Part shown: positions 53,104-61,761 of the stretch, piece by piece
Layout: each line of letters starts with the position of its first letter
Numbering within the stretch: the first letter of the stretch is position 1
Assembly (NCBI GenBank): GCA_029194675.1
Contig: JARFXP010000001.1
Coordinates: forward strand, 186,001-250,000
Reading direction: 5' to 3'
DNA length: 64,000 nucleotides
Source: Nitrospira sp.
GTDB lineage: Bacteria > Nitrospirota > Nitrospiria > Nitrospirales > Nitrospiraceae
The notes under the pieces: generated by a model
What the model was told of the DNA's origin: nothing
Database searches by the model: none
Seen by the model: the letters and a program-made list of their open reading frames with translations, nothing else
Position numbers and translations under genes: made by a program

Positions 53104-53805
53104 TCAGAACGCGAGGCGAGAAAGTGCGTCAGGTTTCAGAAGGGTGATCGTTCGCCCATCCATATGGATGAGCCCTTGGTCCCGAAACTGCCCCATAATG
53201 GTGCTCACGGTTTCGCGGCTGCAGCCGATCAGATTCGCCATTTCTTGATGAGTCAACTTGGCCCTCAGACGAATCCCCTGCTTGTCCACGACGCCATCAG
53301 TCTTCCCGACCTCACGAAGGAGGTGCGCTAAGCGGGCCGGCACATCGCGAAAGACGAGATCCTCGACGCGGCTCTGGATTTTCCTGAGCCGCAGGCCGAT
53401 GAGCTTGGTGAGTTTTACCGTCACATTCGGATGCATCGCTAAGTACTGGTCGAAGTCTTTGCGCGGGATCACGCAGATGAGTGTGTCATCGAGCGCTTCC
53501 GCTGAGGTCGAGCGGGGAGCATCTTCCAAGACCTCCAGCTCACCGAAGACTTCGCCTGGCTCGAGAATCTCAAAGGTGACTTCTTTCCCGCTGGGGGCGG
53601 TATTGGCAATTTTGACTCGCCCTTTTTTCAGCAAATACACACTGCTACTCGGATCACCGGGAAGATAGAGCGGCTGTCGCTTCTTGACTTCCTCCATACG
53701 GGTAATCTTCTCCATCTCCTGCATATCGGACGAAGAAATACCGTCGAACAAGCGAATGTGCTTCAGGTACCACAGCTTATTCGAGGATGAGGAAGCCTGT
53801 TCCAT
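53104..53805 (-). CDS. Crp/Fnr-family transcription regulator
   Basis: 233 residues: a cyclic-nucleotide-binding-type sensor domain (about 15-130: IRLFDGISSSDMQEM, LYLPGDPSSSVYLLKKGRVKIANTAPSGKEVTFEILEPGEVFGELEVLED) and a C-terminal winged helix. There is no N-terminal Cys cluster, so it is not an FeS FNR. The recognition helix LTHQEMANLIGCSRETVSTIMGQFRDQGLI closely resembles that of E. coli CRP (SRETV), predicting TGTGA-N6-TCACA targets. The sensor domain has APRSTSAEAL in place of the canonical R-S/T-A cAMP contact, so the ligand may differ. Confidence 0.93.
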   Translation of the reverse strand: MEQASSSSNKLWYLKHIRLFDGISSSDMQEMEKITRMEEVKKRQPLYLPGDPSSSVYLLKKGRVKIANTAPSGKEVTFEILEPGEVFGELEVLEDAPRSTSAEALDDTLICVIPRKDFDQYLAMHPNVTVKLTKLIGLRLRKIQSRVEDLVFRDVPARLAHLLREVGKTDGVVDKQGIRLRAKLTHQEMANLIGCSRETVSTIMGQFRDQGLIHMDGRTITLLKPDALSRLAF

Positions 53806-54135
53806 GCGACTACTCCCAGTTCAGAACGACAGTCTAATGATTTATCCCCCATGAGGCAATACGTCGTTTCCGATGCCAAATTCCCTCAGTCGCGTTGCCT
53901 TTTTGAGACGAGACAGTAAACCAACCTACACCTGGATTGAATAAGGCTTGAATCGAGCATGTTATGGGCCTTTTTCCTGGCTGTCTTCTATCTACACACT
54001 GTGAACTGGCTCACAGAATCTCATCGCCACGTGAGGTATCGTGGAAGCATGTTGAGAGGAGATGCCTCCAGAAAACCTGAACTGAAGCAGCACCTCTATC
54101 TGGTTCCACGCACCCACACGAAGGGAGTTCAGTCC
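53806..54135. other. Intergenic region upstream of Crp/Fnr and TVP38 genes
   Basis: 330 bp between divergent genes, holding one strong TGTGA-N6-TCACA site at 54000-54015. A long upstream in-frame extension of the TVP38 gene crosses it but is not believed, since it lacks a ribosome-binding site. Confidence 0.5.
54000..54015. promoter_or_regulatory. Putative Crp/Fnr-family site (perfect consensus)
   Basis: TGTGAACTGGCTCACA is an exact TGTGA-N6-TCACA, 121 bp before the TVP38 start and 195 bp from the start of the divergent Crp/Fnr gene. Confidence 0.7.
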
Positions 54136-54924
54136 ATGGAAACGCAGTGCGCAGACGGACATCAGGATGCCACGACCCATCCGATTTCTCCTTTGCATCA
54201 GGGCACGTTACCCGTTACGTCTACTAAGGCACATCCCTCGGGCAAGGTGATCATCGCTCTCATAATCGGACTGGCCATCGGGGCGTTCTTCTATTTCGAT
54301 CTTGGCCGGTTCTTGTCCTTGGACGCTCTGAAAGACAATCGGGACGATCTGCTGGCATTTTCGGACGCGAATTATGTCGCAGCGGTCGGCATCTTCATTG
54401 TCGCCTATGCGATCGTTACGGGCTTGTCGTTGCCGGGTGCGGTCATTCTCACGCTCGCCGGCGGGTTCGTCTTCGGTGCCGTCCTTGGAACGGTATTCGT
54501 GAATTTCGGGGCAACGACCGGAGCCACCTTGGCGTTTCTCACCGCGCGGTATCTGTTACGGGACACCGTGGAGCAAAAGTTCGGACAATCGCTGAGACCG
54601 TTCCAAGAAGGCTTCGCCAAGAATGCCTTCAGCTACCTGCTGACCCTGCGACTGATTCCCCTCTTTCCGTTCTTTGTGGTCAATTTGGTATCAGGCCTGA
54701 CCCGCGTGAACGCGGGAACGTACATCGGAGCCACCGCGCTCGGCATTATTCCTGGTTCGTTCGTCTATGCCTATGCAGGACACCAACTGGGGACCATGAA
54801 CTCACTGAAGGAAATCGCATCGCCGAATGTGATCGGAGCCTTTGTGCTCTTGGGGCTACTTGCCCTCGTACCGGTCGTCTATAAACGATTTGCGGCCAAC
54901 AAACCAGCGGCAGAAAATACATAG
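54136..54924 (+). CDS. TVP38/TMEM64 family membrane protein
   Basis: 262 residues from the ATG at 54136, which has AAGGGAG nine bases upstream. Hydrophobic segments include VIIALIIGLAIGAFFYFDL, VGIFIVAYAIVTGLSLPGAVILTLAGGFVFGAVLGTVFVNFGATTGATLAFLTARYLLRD and LIPLFPFFVVNLVSGLTRVNAGTYIGATALGIIPGSFVYAYAGHQLG. It has the VTT-domain motif FPFFVVNLVSG. In many bacteria such genes sit beside a mercuric-reductase-like flavoprotein, as here. A DedA/VTT-type transporter or scramblase role is inferred. Confidence 0.9.
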   Translation: METQCADGHQDATTHPISPLHQGTLPVTSTKAHPSGKVIIALIIGLAIGAFFYFDLGRFLSLDALKDNRDDLLAFSDANYVAAVGIFIVAYAIVTGLSLPGAVILTLAGGFVFGAVLGTVFVNFGATTGATLAFLTARYLLRDTVEQKFGQSLRPFQEGFAKNAFSYLLTLRLIPLFPFFVVNLVSGLTRVNAGTYIGATALGIIPGSFVYAYAGHQLGTMNSLKEIASPNVIGAFVLLGLLALVPVVYKRFAANKPAAENT

Positions 54925-54966
54925 GTCATCGATCAACCCATAACTCATAACGAATGGTGCGACGCT

Positions 54967-56550
54967 ATGATGAAGCCTCTTCCAGGAACCGTTGCCATGA
55001 GTGAGCACGAGCAATCGTTGGTGCTTCCGAGCGATGAATACAATCGGCAACTCGTCGCCAATGTGCATCCTCCCGATTGGGTCAACCCTGAGCCGACCGG
55101 TCGCTACAACATCGTGGTCATCGGCGCCGGCACGGCGGGACTGATTACGGCGGTCGTTGCCGCAAGTCTCGGAGCCAAAGTCGCGCTGATCGAAAAACAT
55201 CTGATGGGTGGGGACTGCCTGAATGTCGGTTGCGTACCGTCCAAAGGCATGATCCGAGCGGCCAGGGCCTGGGCCGATCTCCGGCGTGCCAAAGAGTTTG
55301 GCCTCGATATTCCTGCCGGCGTGACGTACGACTTCGGAGCCGTGATGGCGCGCATGAGAAAATTGCGCGCGCAGATCAGTCACAACGATTCAGCTCATCG
55401 ATATGCCAAACTGGGCGTGGACATCTACATCGGCAGCGGGCGTTTTCCTGGTCCCGAGACCATCCAGGTAGAAGGACCGGCAGGCAATCGTGTGTTGACT
55501 TTTGTGAAGGCCGCCGTCTGCACCGGCGCACGAGCGGCAGTACCGACCACACCGGGCCTACAGGAAGTCGGATACCTGACCAACGAAACTGTCTTTTCAT
55601 TGACCGAACTGCCCCAGCGCCTCGCGGTGATCGGGGCAGGCCCGATCGGCTGCGAGCTGGCCCAGTCGTTTGCCCGTTTCGGAAGCCAGGTCTACTTGGT
55701 CGAAGCGGCACATGGCATCATGCCGAACGAGGATCGCGATGCGGCGGACACTGTCGAGCAACAGATGGTTCGGGATGGCGTGAAGCTGCTGTGCTGCGGC
55801 AAACAGTTACAAGTCGGGAAGACCGAAAACGGCAAGCGACTGACCGTCGGATCGCATGGCCAACAGTATGATGTGACCGTCGACGAAATTCTGGTCGGAG
55901 TCGGACGAGCACCGAACGTGGAGGGGATCGGGTTGGAGGCAGCGGGAGTGGATTATGACAAGAACGGGATCAAAGTGAATGACCGGTTGCAGACGACGAA
56001 TCCGAAGATCTTCGCAGCAGGCGACATTTGTTCACGCTACAAATTTACCCATGCCGCTGATGCCATGGCGCAAATCGTCATCCAAAATGCGCTGTTTCCG
56101 CATCCCTTCGGCCTTGGCTCTGCCAGCGTGGAATCGCTGATCATGCCCTGGTGCACCTTCACTGAACCGGAGATTGCCCATGTCGGGATGTACGAAAAAG
56201 AGGCACAAGAAAAAGGCCTCGAAGTTGAAACGTACACCTATAAGCTCGATGAAGTTGACCGGGCGATCTTGGACGGAGAAGACGAAGGGTTTGCGAGGGT
56301 TCACATCGAAAAAGGCACGGATAAGATCCTGGGCGTGACGATCGTGGCCGCGCATGCGGGTGACATGATCAGCGAATTTTCCGTCGCCATGAAAGCGGGA
56401 GCCGGAGCCAAGACGATCGCGGCAACCATCCATCCCTATCCCACGCAAGCTGAAGTGAACAAGAAGGTAGTGAACCTCTGGCGCAAGGCGCATTTCACAC
56501 AACGAACCAAGAATCTGTTGATCAAACTGTTTGCCTGGATGCGCCGATAG
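54967..56550 (+). CDS. Mercuric-reductase-like pyridine nucleotide-disulfide oxidoreductase
   Basis: 527 residues. FAD motif NIVVIGAGTAGLITAVVAASLG, redox pair Cys84/Cys89 in GGDCLNVGCVPSK, NAD motif LAVIGAGPIGCELAQSFARFG, second FAD motif TTNPKIFAAGDIC, and dimer interface HPYPTQAEVNKKV with a catalytic His. It lacks the C-terminal vicinal Cys pair of MerA, so mercury reduction is unlikely. Relatives are fused to or beside TVP38 domains. It starts 42 bases after the TVP38 gene in the same operon. The electron acceptor is unknown. Confidence 0.9.
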   Translation: MMKPLPGTVAMSEHEQSLVLPSDEYNRQLVANVHPPDWVNPEPTGRYNIVVIGAGTAGLITAVVAASLGAKVALIEKHLMGGDCLNVGCVPSKGMIRAARAWADLRRAKEFGLDIPAGVTYDFGAVMARMRKLRAQISHNDSAHRYAKLGVDIYIGSGRFPGPETIQVEGPAGNRVLTFVKAAVCTGARAAVPTTPGLQEVGYLTNETVFSLTELPQRLAVIGAGPIGCELAQSFARFGSQVYLVEAAHGIMPNEDRDAADTVEQQMVRDGVKLLCCGKQLQVGKTENGKRLTVGSHGQQYDVTVDEILVGVGRAPNVEGIGLEAAGVDYDKNGIKVNDRLQTTNPKIFAAGDICSRYKFTHAADAMAQIVIQNALFPHPFGLGSASVESLIMPWCTFTEPEIAHVGMYEKEAQEKGLEVETYTYKLDEVDRAILDGEDEGFARVHIEKGTDKILGVTIVAAHAGDMISEFSVAMKAGAGAKTIAATIHPYPTQAEVNKKVVNLWRKAHFTQRTKNLLIKLFAWMRR

Positions 56551-56560
56551 AGGAGACATC

Positions 56561-57373
56561 ATGAACAACGATGTTTCACGTCTTCACCTGAAAAGGATTG
56601 AGCCCATGGCACTGTCTCTTTCTTCCGTGCTTGTCGGTTTGGCGTCGTGCCTGTTGGCCGGAATCATCCTCGCTGCTCCAAACCGGCTGCAAGCCGGGTC
56701 CCCTGCCACCATCGAAGTCGGTGCCTTTTCGACCGCCGCGCCGGGTGGACCCTGGCCGGATGGCTGGAAACCACTCACGTTTCCTAAAATTGCCCAACAC
56801 ACGACGTACAGTCTGGTACGAGACGGTGATCGCATCGCCGTCAAGGCCGCCAGTCAGGCCTCCTCGTCGGGGTACACGAAAGAACTTCTGATCGATCCCA
56901 AGGAGTATCCCATCATCCAATGGCAGTGGAAAGTGTCGAATATTTTGAAAGCCGGCAATGTGGCCAAGAAAGAGGGCGATGATTATCCGGCCCGTATCTA
57001 TGTCACCTTTCAATACGACAGTGCGAAAGTGAGTCTCTTCGGCAAGGCGAAGTACGAGGCCGCCAAGCTGATCTATGGGCAGTACCCGCCGCTCGGCGCC
57101 CTCAATTATATTTGGGAGAGCCGGGCGGCTGTAGGAACGGCGGTACCCAACCCTTACACCGAACAGGTGCACATGGTTGTGGTGGAAAGCGGGCCGACCA
57201 AGCTCAACACCTGGATGACTGAAGAGCGGAACGTCTATGAAGACTACAAGCGCGCGTTCGGAGAGGAGCCCCCAATGATTTCCGGGATTGCCATTATGAC
57301 GGATACCGACAACACCGGCGAATCGGCGGAAGCCTACTACGGGGATATTGTCTTCAGGAAGAAACCGCAGTGA
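56561..57373 (+). CDS. DUF3047 exported protein
   Basis: 270 residues with a signal or anchor segment (LSLSSVLVGLASCLLAGIILAAPNRLQA). The DUF3047 domain has WKPLTFPKIAQHTTYSLVRDGDRIAVKAASQASSSGYTKE, YPIIQWQWKVSNILKAGNVAKKEGDDYPARIYVTF and ISGIAIMTDTDNTGESAEAYYGDIVF. It is probably a beta-sandwich, periplasmic, with unknown ligand. GAGGAG lies six bases before the ATG at 56561. It is the third gene of the TVP38-flavoprotein operon, ten bases after the flavoprotein stop. Confidence 0.85.
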   Translation: MNNDVSRLHLKRIEPMALSLSSVLVGLASCLLAGIILAAPNRLQAGSPATIEVGAFSTAAPGGPWPDGWKPLTFPKIAQHTTYSLVRDGDRIAVKAASQASSSGYTKELLIDPKEYPIIQWQWKVSNILKAGNVAKKEGDDYPARIYVTFQYDSAKVSLFGKAKYEAAKLIYGQYPPLGALNYIWESRAAVGTAVPNPYTEQVHMVVVESGPTKLNTWMTEERNVYEDYKRAFGEEPPMISGIAIMTDTDNTGESAEAYYGDIVFRKKPQ

Positions 57374-57406
57374 TTGGAAGCAAAGCCGACATGCGCGACT
57401 CACCCA

Positions 57407-57961
57407 TCAGTGACCCGGCACATCCGGTCTTGGATCTGACACAAACCCACCACGATTGGGCATCGTAACGGCTGGAAGCGTCCGGGCGTCAATCACCGCA
57501 TCCTTCGGAATGATGCCGTTTTGATGCAGCAGCCACGTGACGAGGGCATACACTTCATCCGACGTGAGTGACTGCGGCGCAGTGAACGGCATGGCACGGA
57601 AGATGTAATCATACAACGTGGTGGCATAGGGCCAATAGCTGCCGATAGTCTTGATCGGTTGCGCTGTGGTCAGCGAACCTTGGCCTCCGATCAGCCGATC
57701 TTTCGGCCCTTCGATGCCCGTTGGTCCATGGCAGGCTGCACATTTGTTCTCATAGATGATCGCCCCCTGTTGGACGGTGCCTCGACCGGGCGGCAAACCT
57801 ATGCCGGTCGGATTCACATCGATATCCCATGCCTTGATGGCTGCCTCGCCAGCCGGCAGTCCCAATCCATAGCGGGATTCCTCTGCCACGGAGATACTGG
57901 GAGAAACCAGGAGCAGGCCCAGCACCAGAATAATCGACATTGCGCGACTAGACCGACACAT
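57407..57961 (-). CDS. SoxD/SorB-like class I cytochrome c
   Basis: 184 residues with a signal peptide (SIILVLGLLLVSPSISVAEE). The heme-binding site is CAACH (Cys74, Cys77, His78), and the axial Met is probably in FRAMPFTAPQSLTSDEVYALVTWLLHQNGII. The layout is typical of the cytochrome subunit of sulfite or sulfane dehydrogenases. It overlaps the molybdopterin gene by 14 bases, and would accept electrons from it in the periplasm. Confidence 0.9.
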   Translation of the reverse strand: MCRSSRAMSIILVLGLLLVSPSISVAEESRYGLGLPAGEAAIKAWDIDVNPTGIGLPPGRGTVQQGAIIYENKCAACHGPTGIEGPKDRLIGGQGSLTTAQPIKTIGSYWPYATTLYDYIFRAMPFTAPQSLTSDEVYALVTWLLHQNGIIPKDAVIDARTLPAVTMPNRGGFVSDPRPDVPGH

Positions 57962-59210
57962 TGGTCACATTCCCTTGTTGATCAATCTTCCAGCTGTGAA
58001 TCGCGTTGTAATGGTAGAACGAGTTGGTTCCTCTGCTTGCCACGAGTGCCGTTCGGGTCGGCTGGACGTAGCCCGTCTCATCGGTGCAGCGGCTTTGGAT
58101 GATCGTCTCGTCTCCGTTCCAACGCCATCCGAACCGAAATCGCGTGTGGCACCGTGGAAGCACCGGTGCTTGTAGCTGCGTAGGATGCCAGGTCCGCCCT
58201 CCGTCCGCGCTCACATCCACTGCTCTTACGGACCCTAGACCGCTCCAGGCCAGCCCTCGAATCTCGACGAAGCCCGGCTCGATCCTCTGGCCACCTGACG
58301 GGCTTGTGATCACTGATTTGGCTTCCATCACGAACGTAAACTGTCTGGACTTGCCGTCCGGCATGAGGTCGGTATAGCGACTGGTTTCCTCTCGTGTCAT
58401 GAAGGGCGCCGTGCCGAGCTTGAGCCGCCTAATCCATTTGATGCAGGTGTTGCCTTCCCAGCCGGGAATGACGAGACGAAGGGGGTAGCCCTGCTCCGGC
58501 CTGAGCGCCTCACCATTTTGCGCATAACAGAGCAGCGCGTCTTTCAACACCTCTGTCAACGGCAGGCTGCGTGTCATCGCTGCGGCATCGCTGCCTTCAG
58601 CCAGGACCCAGGATGCATCCGGTTTGACACCTGACTCTGCCAACACCGTCGCGAGCGGCACGCCGGTCCATTCGCTCGTGCTCATCAATCCGTGCGTGTC
58701 TTGCACCGTCTTACCGGACGGTCCTTTCCACTCGTGCCCCGAGTTCCCCGAGCATTCGATGAATAGCGTGCGCGTGACGGAGGGAAAGCGCACGAGATCA
58801 TTCATCGCAAATGTGAGTGGCCGGTCGACCAGTCCATGAATCATGAGTCGGTGGCGGTCTGGATTGATGGACGGCACCCCGTTATGATGGCGCTCGAAAT
58901 GCAGTGCGGACGGAGTGATGATACCGTGCAGGGATTGGTGGGGCGTCAGTGAATGGGTGGCCGTCGTGAGGCGCTGGACCGTCTCTCCCTCTGTGCGCAA
59001 CCCATAAGGACTAGGCCCGCGGCCCGGCACATGGGTAGGAGCGGGACTCGCTCCCTCTTCAGCCGGAAGCAATGCGGGGGTGATCAAACCGGCGGCAGTG
59101 ACTCCCACGAGAGATACGACCTCGGTAAGCCATGTTCGCCGATCAACCCGAGCTTCCTGCTCTGTACCCTCTTCTGAGGAGGCATGCATCTCTCCGTCGA
59201 ACGGATTCAT
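57948..59210 (-). CDS. SoxC-like sulfite-oxidase-family molybdoenzyme
   Basis: 420 residues. A twin-arginine-like N-terminus (VDRRTWLTEVVSLVGVTAAG) is followed by the molybdopterin domain: the Mo-ligand Cys153 lies in LFIECSGNSGHEW, and VPLATVLAESGV, PLRLVIPGWEGNTCIKWIRRLKLG are cofactor-binding stretches. The dimerisation domain (VEIRGLAWSGLGSVRAVDVSADGGRTW) ends the protein. SoxC/SorA relatives oxidise sulfane sulfur or sulfite in the periplasm with a cytochrome c partner, which is the next gene. There are no other sox genes in the window. It starts 86 bp after the DoxX gene of the bufferin operon. Confidence 0.9.
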   Translation of the reverse strand: MNPFDGEMHASSEEGTEQEARVDRRTWLTEVVSLVGVTAAGLITPALLPAEEGASPAPTHVPGRGPSPYGLRTEGETVQRLTTATHSLTPHQSLHGIITPSALHFERHHNGVPSINPDRHRLMIHGLVDRPLTFAMNDLVRFPSVTRTLFIECSGNSGHEWKGPSGKTVQDTHGLMSTSEWTGVPLATVLAESGVKPDASWVLAEGSDAAAMTRSLPLTEVLKDALLCYAQNGEALRPEQGYPLRLVIPGWEGNTCIKWIRRLKLGTAPFMTREETSRYTDLMPDGKSRQFTFVMEAKSVITSPSGGQRIEPGFVEIRGLAWSGLGSVRAVDVSADGGRTWHPTQLQAPVLPRCHTRFRFGWRWNGDETIIQSRCTDETGYVQPTRTALVASRGTNSFYHYNAIHSWKIDQQGNVTNVSV

Positions 59211-59296
59211 GTTCTTTCCGCCTCACGTTCATTTGCCGCGCCGAGTAGTATGACTGTCTCCGCTCTGCAGACACAAGAGATTCTCTGTCGCACCAC

Positions 59297-59818
59297 TTAC
59301 TGTGCATTCGTTGCCGCAACTGGTGCAAGGTGGTTGGACGTTTGTTTCTGTCGTACCACATATTGCACTAAGGCGTCGGCGGAGAGAAGCCCAGGACCGT
59401 GCAACACGAAATACAGGAACAAGACCCCCACATAGAACGTTTCTTGGAGCGCCGCTTCAGATACTTGCCCATACGAGATCGAGGCGACGATGTTGAGTCC
59501 GAACAGCGAGAGGGCCGCCCCCCGACCGGCCAGACCAATCGCCAGTAGGACCGAGCCGCCTAATTCGACGGCGGTTGTCACGTAGGCGGCCATCTCCGGC
59601 GGCAGCCATGGCACGTCGTAGACCATGGTAAAGAGCATCACCGTCGACATCCAACTGGAGAGCTTCACCATCCCGCCTGTCCAGAAGATATGCGCAAGGT
59701 ACAGACGCACCGACACGTCAAAGAGGGGTAACAAGGCCTCCAAGCCCCAGACGACTCGACCGTACGAGGCCACCACATGATCGAGGACTACTCTCGACCA
59801 TCCCTTCTTGCGCATCAT
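59297..59818 (-). CDS. DoxX-family membrane protein (bufferin operon)
   Basis: 173 residues with four membrane segments: LFDVSVRLYLAHIFWTGGMVKLSSW, MAAYVTTAVELGGSVLLAIGLAGRGAALSLFGLNIVASI and VLFLYFVLHGPGLLSADALV. ARxxLAxIFxxxGxxKL is the DoxX start. The ATG at 59818 overlaps the TGA of the DUF2063 gene (ATGA), so the frame's long upstream extension is rejected. DoxX proteins often accompany DUF692/DUF2063 genes, where they may pass electrons or act in thiol redox control. Confidence 0.87.
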   Translation of the reverse strand: MMRKKGWSRVVLDHVVASYGRVVWGLEALLPLFDVSVRLYLAHIFWTGGMVKLSSWMSTVMLFTMVYDVPWLPPEMAAYVTTAVELGGSVLLAIGLAGRGAALSLFGLNIVASISYGQVSEAALQETFYVGVLFLYFVLHGPGLLSADALVQYVVRQKQTSNHLAPVAATNAQ

Positions 59819-60588
59819 GACTGTACCTCGATTGAAAGTACCGAGCCTGTGGCGGCATTGGACAGCCCGATCAAAAATTGCGCAAGGTCGATTTCTGGTC
59901 TGAACTCTTTGGCCAGATACTCGACTTCCGCCACGGTTTTTCGATCGCGCACCGCCTGAAGCAGCCACCACTGTTTGGACGAGAGGCTCCTGACATGAAT
60001 CTTTCCACCGGCTCTCGTCACAAGGAGACCACCCTCCTCAGGAGACAGGCATACGTCGTCGATCTCCTTTCCACCAACTTCTGGTTGGAGCGCGTGCCAG
60101 ACTCGATGGACCGGCAGCGCGCATCGCAGCAGCCGCACGGCCGGATTCAGACGGAACGTCACAGAGAAAGGATCGACCGTAGCAAGGGTCTTCACCAACT
60201 CTTGAGAAGGAAGCGGGCTGTCGGCAGCTTGATGCAGTTCGTGGCAGACCCATTCTAATCGCGCCAGTTCGATAAGCAGACGAGGGCTTTCAAGTTGACG
60301 GAGGAAGAGCGGAAAGTGCTGCCCATACGCAAACAGATCGCCGCTCGTCGAGGGATACCGCTTCAGATACCCGCGTGCAAACACGCTGAAATAGCGCCCT
60401 CCGATCAATCGATGCAGGACCGGATAGGTGATCCTCAATGCCTGCACATAGTTGTGTCGAATCAATCGGCGATAGAGGGCCAGGCTTCGCCACGATGGTC
60501 CACCCTGCAGCGAGGTGACGGACGGCAGGCCTTTCCCTTCAACAATCGCAGAGGCGAACGCGCGTTGTAGCTCATGCAGGCGTGGCAT
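59815..60588 (-). CDS. bufC: DUF2063 MNIO partner (BufC/HvfC-like)
   Basis: 257 residues from the ATG at 60588, which overlaps the DUF692 gene's end by 17 bases. The N-terminal DUF2063 domain has LHELQRAFASAIVEG, LALYRRLIRHNYVQALRITYPVLHRLIGGRYFSVFARGYLKRYPSTSGDLFAYGQHFPLFL and LLIELARLEWVCHELHQAADS. It binds the precursor leader and presents it to the MNIO enzyme in characterised relatives. The C-terminal half is beta-rich (LLVTRAGGKIHVRSLSSKQWWLLQAV) and more variable. Confidence 0.88.
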   Translation of the reverse strand: MPRLHELQRAFASAIVEGKGLPSVTSLQGGPSWRSLALYRRLIRHNYVQALRITYPVLHRLIGGRYFSVFARGYLKRYPSTSGDLFAYGQHFPLFLRQLESPRLLIELARLEWVCHELHQAADSPLPSQELVKTLATVDPFSVTFRLNPAVRLLRCALPVHRVWHALQPEVGGKEIDDVCLSPEEGGLLVTRAGGKIHVRSLSSKQWWLLQAVRDRKTVAEVEYLAKEFRPEIDLAQFLIGLSNAATGSVLSIEVQS

Positions 60589-61417
60589 AACAGGCTCCGA
60601 GCATGGCATTGGCCTGTGAGGCTTGCTCCAGCAACACGGCCAGCGGCGGGAGGTTGGTATCCCATTCAATCAACGTTGGTCGTGGACCGAAGTGGTGAAG
60701 GGCCCACTCGTACAGACTCCAGACCTCCGGATACACCGCTTGCCCATGGGTATCGACCAGCCATCTTCCGACGTGATCGAAACCCGCCAGATGGATCTCT
60801 TGCACGGCACCGGGCGGAATGGCATCCATAAACTTTACTGGGTCCAGGTGGAAATTCACGGCATTGACATAGAGATTGTTGAGATCTAACAGTATCCCGC
60901 ACCCGGTTCGCCTCACGACTTCAGTCATGAACTCACCCTCCGGAATTGTCGAATCCCGCCAGGTCAGGTACCGAGTGACATTTTCGATGAGGATAGACCT
61001 CTGCAACTCTGTTTGAACTTCGTCGATCCTGGCGCAGACATGGTTCAAGCTTTCTTCTGTATACGGGAGCGGCAACAAATCGTTGAAGAAGCGACCATCG
61101 ACGGAACTCCACGACAGATGCTCCGACACGAAAGTCGGCTGGAATCGATCGAGCAGTGCCTTCAGTTTACGAAGATGGGTCGAGTCGATCGGATCCGTGG
61201 CACCCAACGAGAGCCCGACTCCGTGAAAGCTGAGCGGGTATTGGGATCTGACGCGCTCAAGGATGCGAAGCGGTGCGCCGCCTTCACCGAAGTAGTTCTC
61301 CGGATGGGCCTCCATCCATGCGACTGGAGGTGGCTCCTCCAGGATCTCTCGATAATGTTGTGATCGAAGCCCGATCCCGGCGTGCGCCGGGATCGGAGTG
61401 GCAACCAGTTGTGACAT
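60572..61417 (-). CDS. bufB: DUF692 multinuclear iron oxidase (MNIO, BufB-like)
   Basis: 281 residues, TIM-barrel iron enzyme. Expected metal-ligand stretches are present: HPENYFG, SFHGVGLSLGATDPID, SEHLSW, ILIENVTRYLTW, GILLDLNNLYVNAVN, EIHLAGFD, VDTHGQAV and LIEWDTNLP. In bufferin systems this enzyme converts precursor Cys residues to thiooxazole-type heterocycles that bind copper. The start at 61417 (MSQLVATPIP) follows the family; upstream codons in the frame overlap the precursor gene. It lies 11 bases after the precursor gene stop. Confidence 0.92.
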   Translation of the reverse strand: MSQLVATPIPAHAGIGLRSQHYREILEEPPPVAWMEAHPENYFGEGGAPLRILERVRSQYPLSFHGVGLSLGATDPIDSTHLRKLKALLDRFQPTFVSEHLSWSSVDGRFFNDLLPLPYTEESLNHVCARIDEVQTELQRSILIENVTRYLTWRDSTIPEGEFMTEVVRRTGCGILLDLNNLYVNAVNFHLDPVKFMDAIPPGAVQEIHLAGFDHVGRWLVDTHGQAVYPEVWSLYEWALHHFGPRPTLIEWDTNLPPLAVLLEQASQANAMLGACYATPA

Positions 61418-61428
61418 CGATGACCGTC

Positions 61429-61761
61429 CTACATCTTCTTCATTTCTTCTTTCATCTTGGCCATGTCTTCTTTCGTGATGGCGAGCACGGTGCCCTTCGC
61501 GACCTTGGCGCACAAACCTTTCGGCAGGAACACATACGAATCGGCCTCGTTGTCGGATTTCGCCATGCCCGCACAGGCATGGAGGCTGGTTCTAACGGCA
61601 CAGTCGTTCATGCCGGCCTTGGCGACCCCGCCGCAAGCTTCCCAACCAGACGGAAGTTGTGGGACCTTGGGCTCGGCGTTTGCCGCTTGAGTGCCGGCGA
61701 TGCTCAATGCAACCAACAATGCGGAATGGATCACGGCGGTTTTCTTCGTCTTCGCGTTCAT
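61429..61761 (-). CDS. bufA: Bufferin-type precursor (DUF2282, BufA1-like)
   Basis: 110 residues. The signal peptide ALLVALSIAGTQAANA is cleaved near residue 29. The mature part has four Cys (43, 54, 63, 84) in EACGGVAKAGMNDC, HACAGMAKSD and SYVFLPKGLC, the DUF2282 pattern. A charged Met/Lys-rich tail (KEDMAKMKEEMKKM) follows, longer than in many relatives and possibly metal-binding. It is the first gene of the operon. In characterised systems the modified peptide sequesters copper in the periplasm. Confidence 0.88.
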   Translation of the reverse strand: MNAKTKKTAVIHSALLVALSIAGTQAANAEPKVPQLPSGWEACGGVAKAGMNDCAVRTSLHACAGMAKSDNEADSYVFLPKGLCAKVAKGTVLAITKEDMAKMKEEMKKM

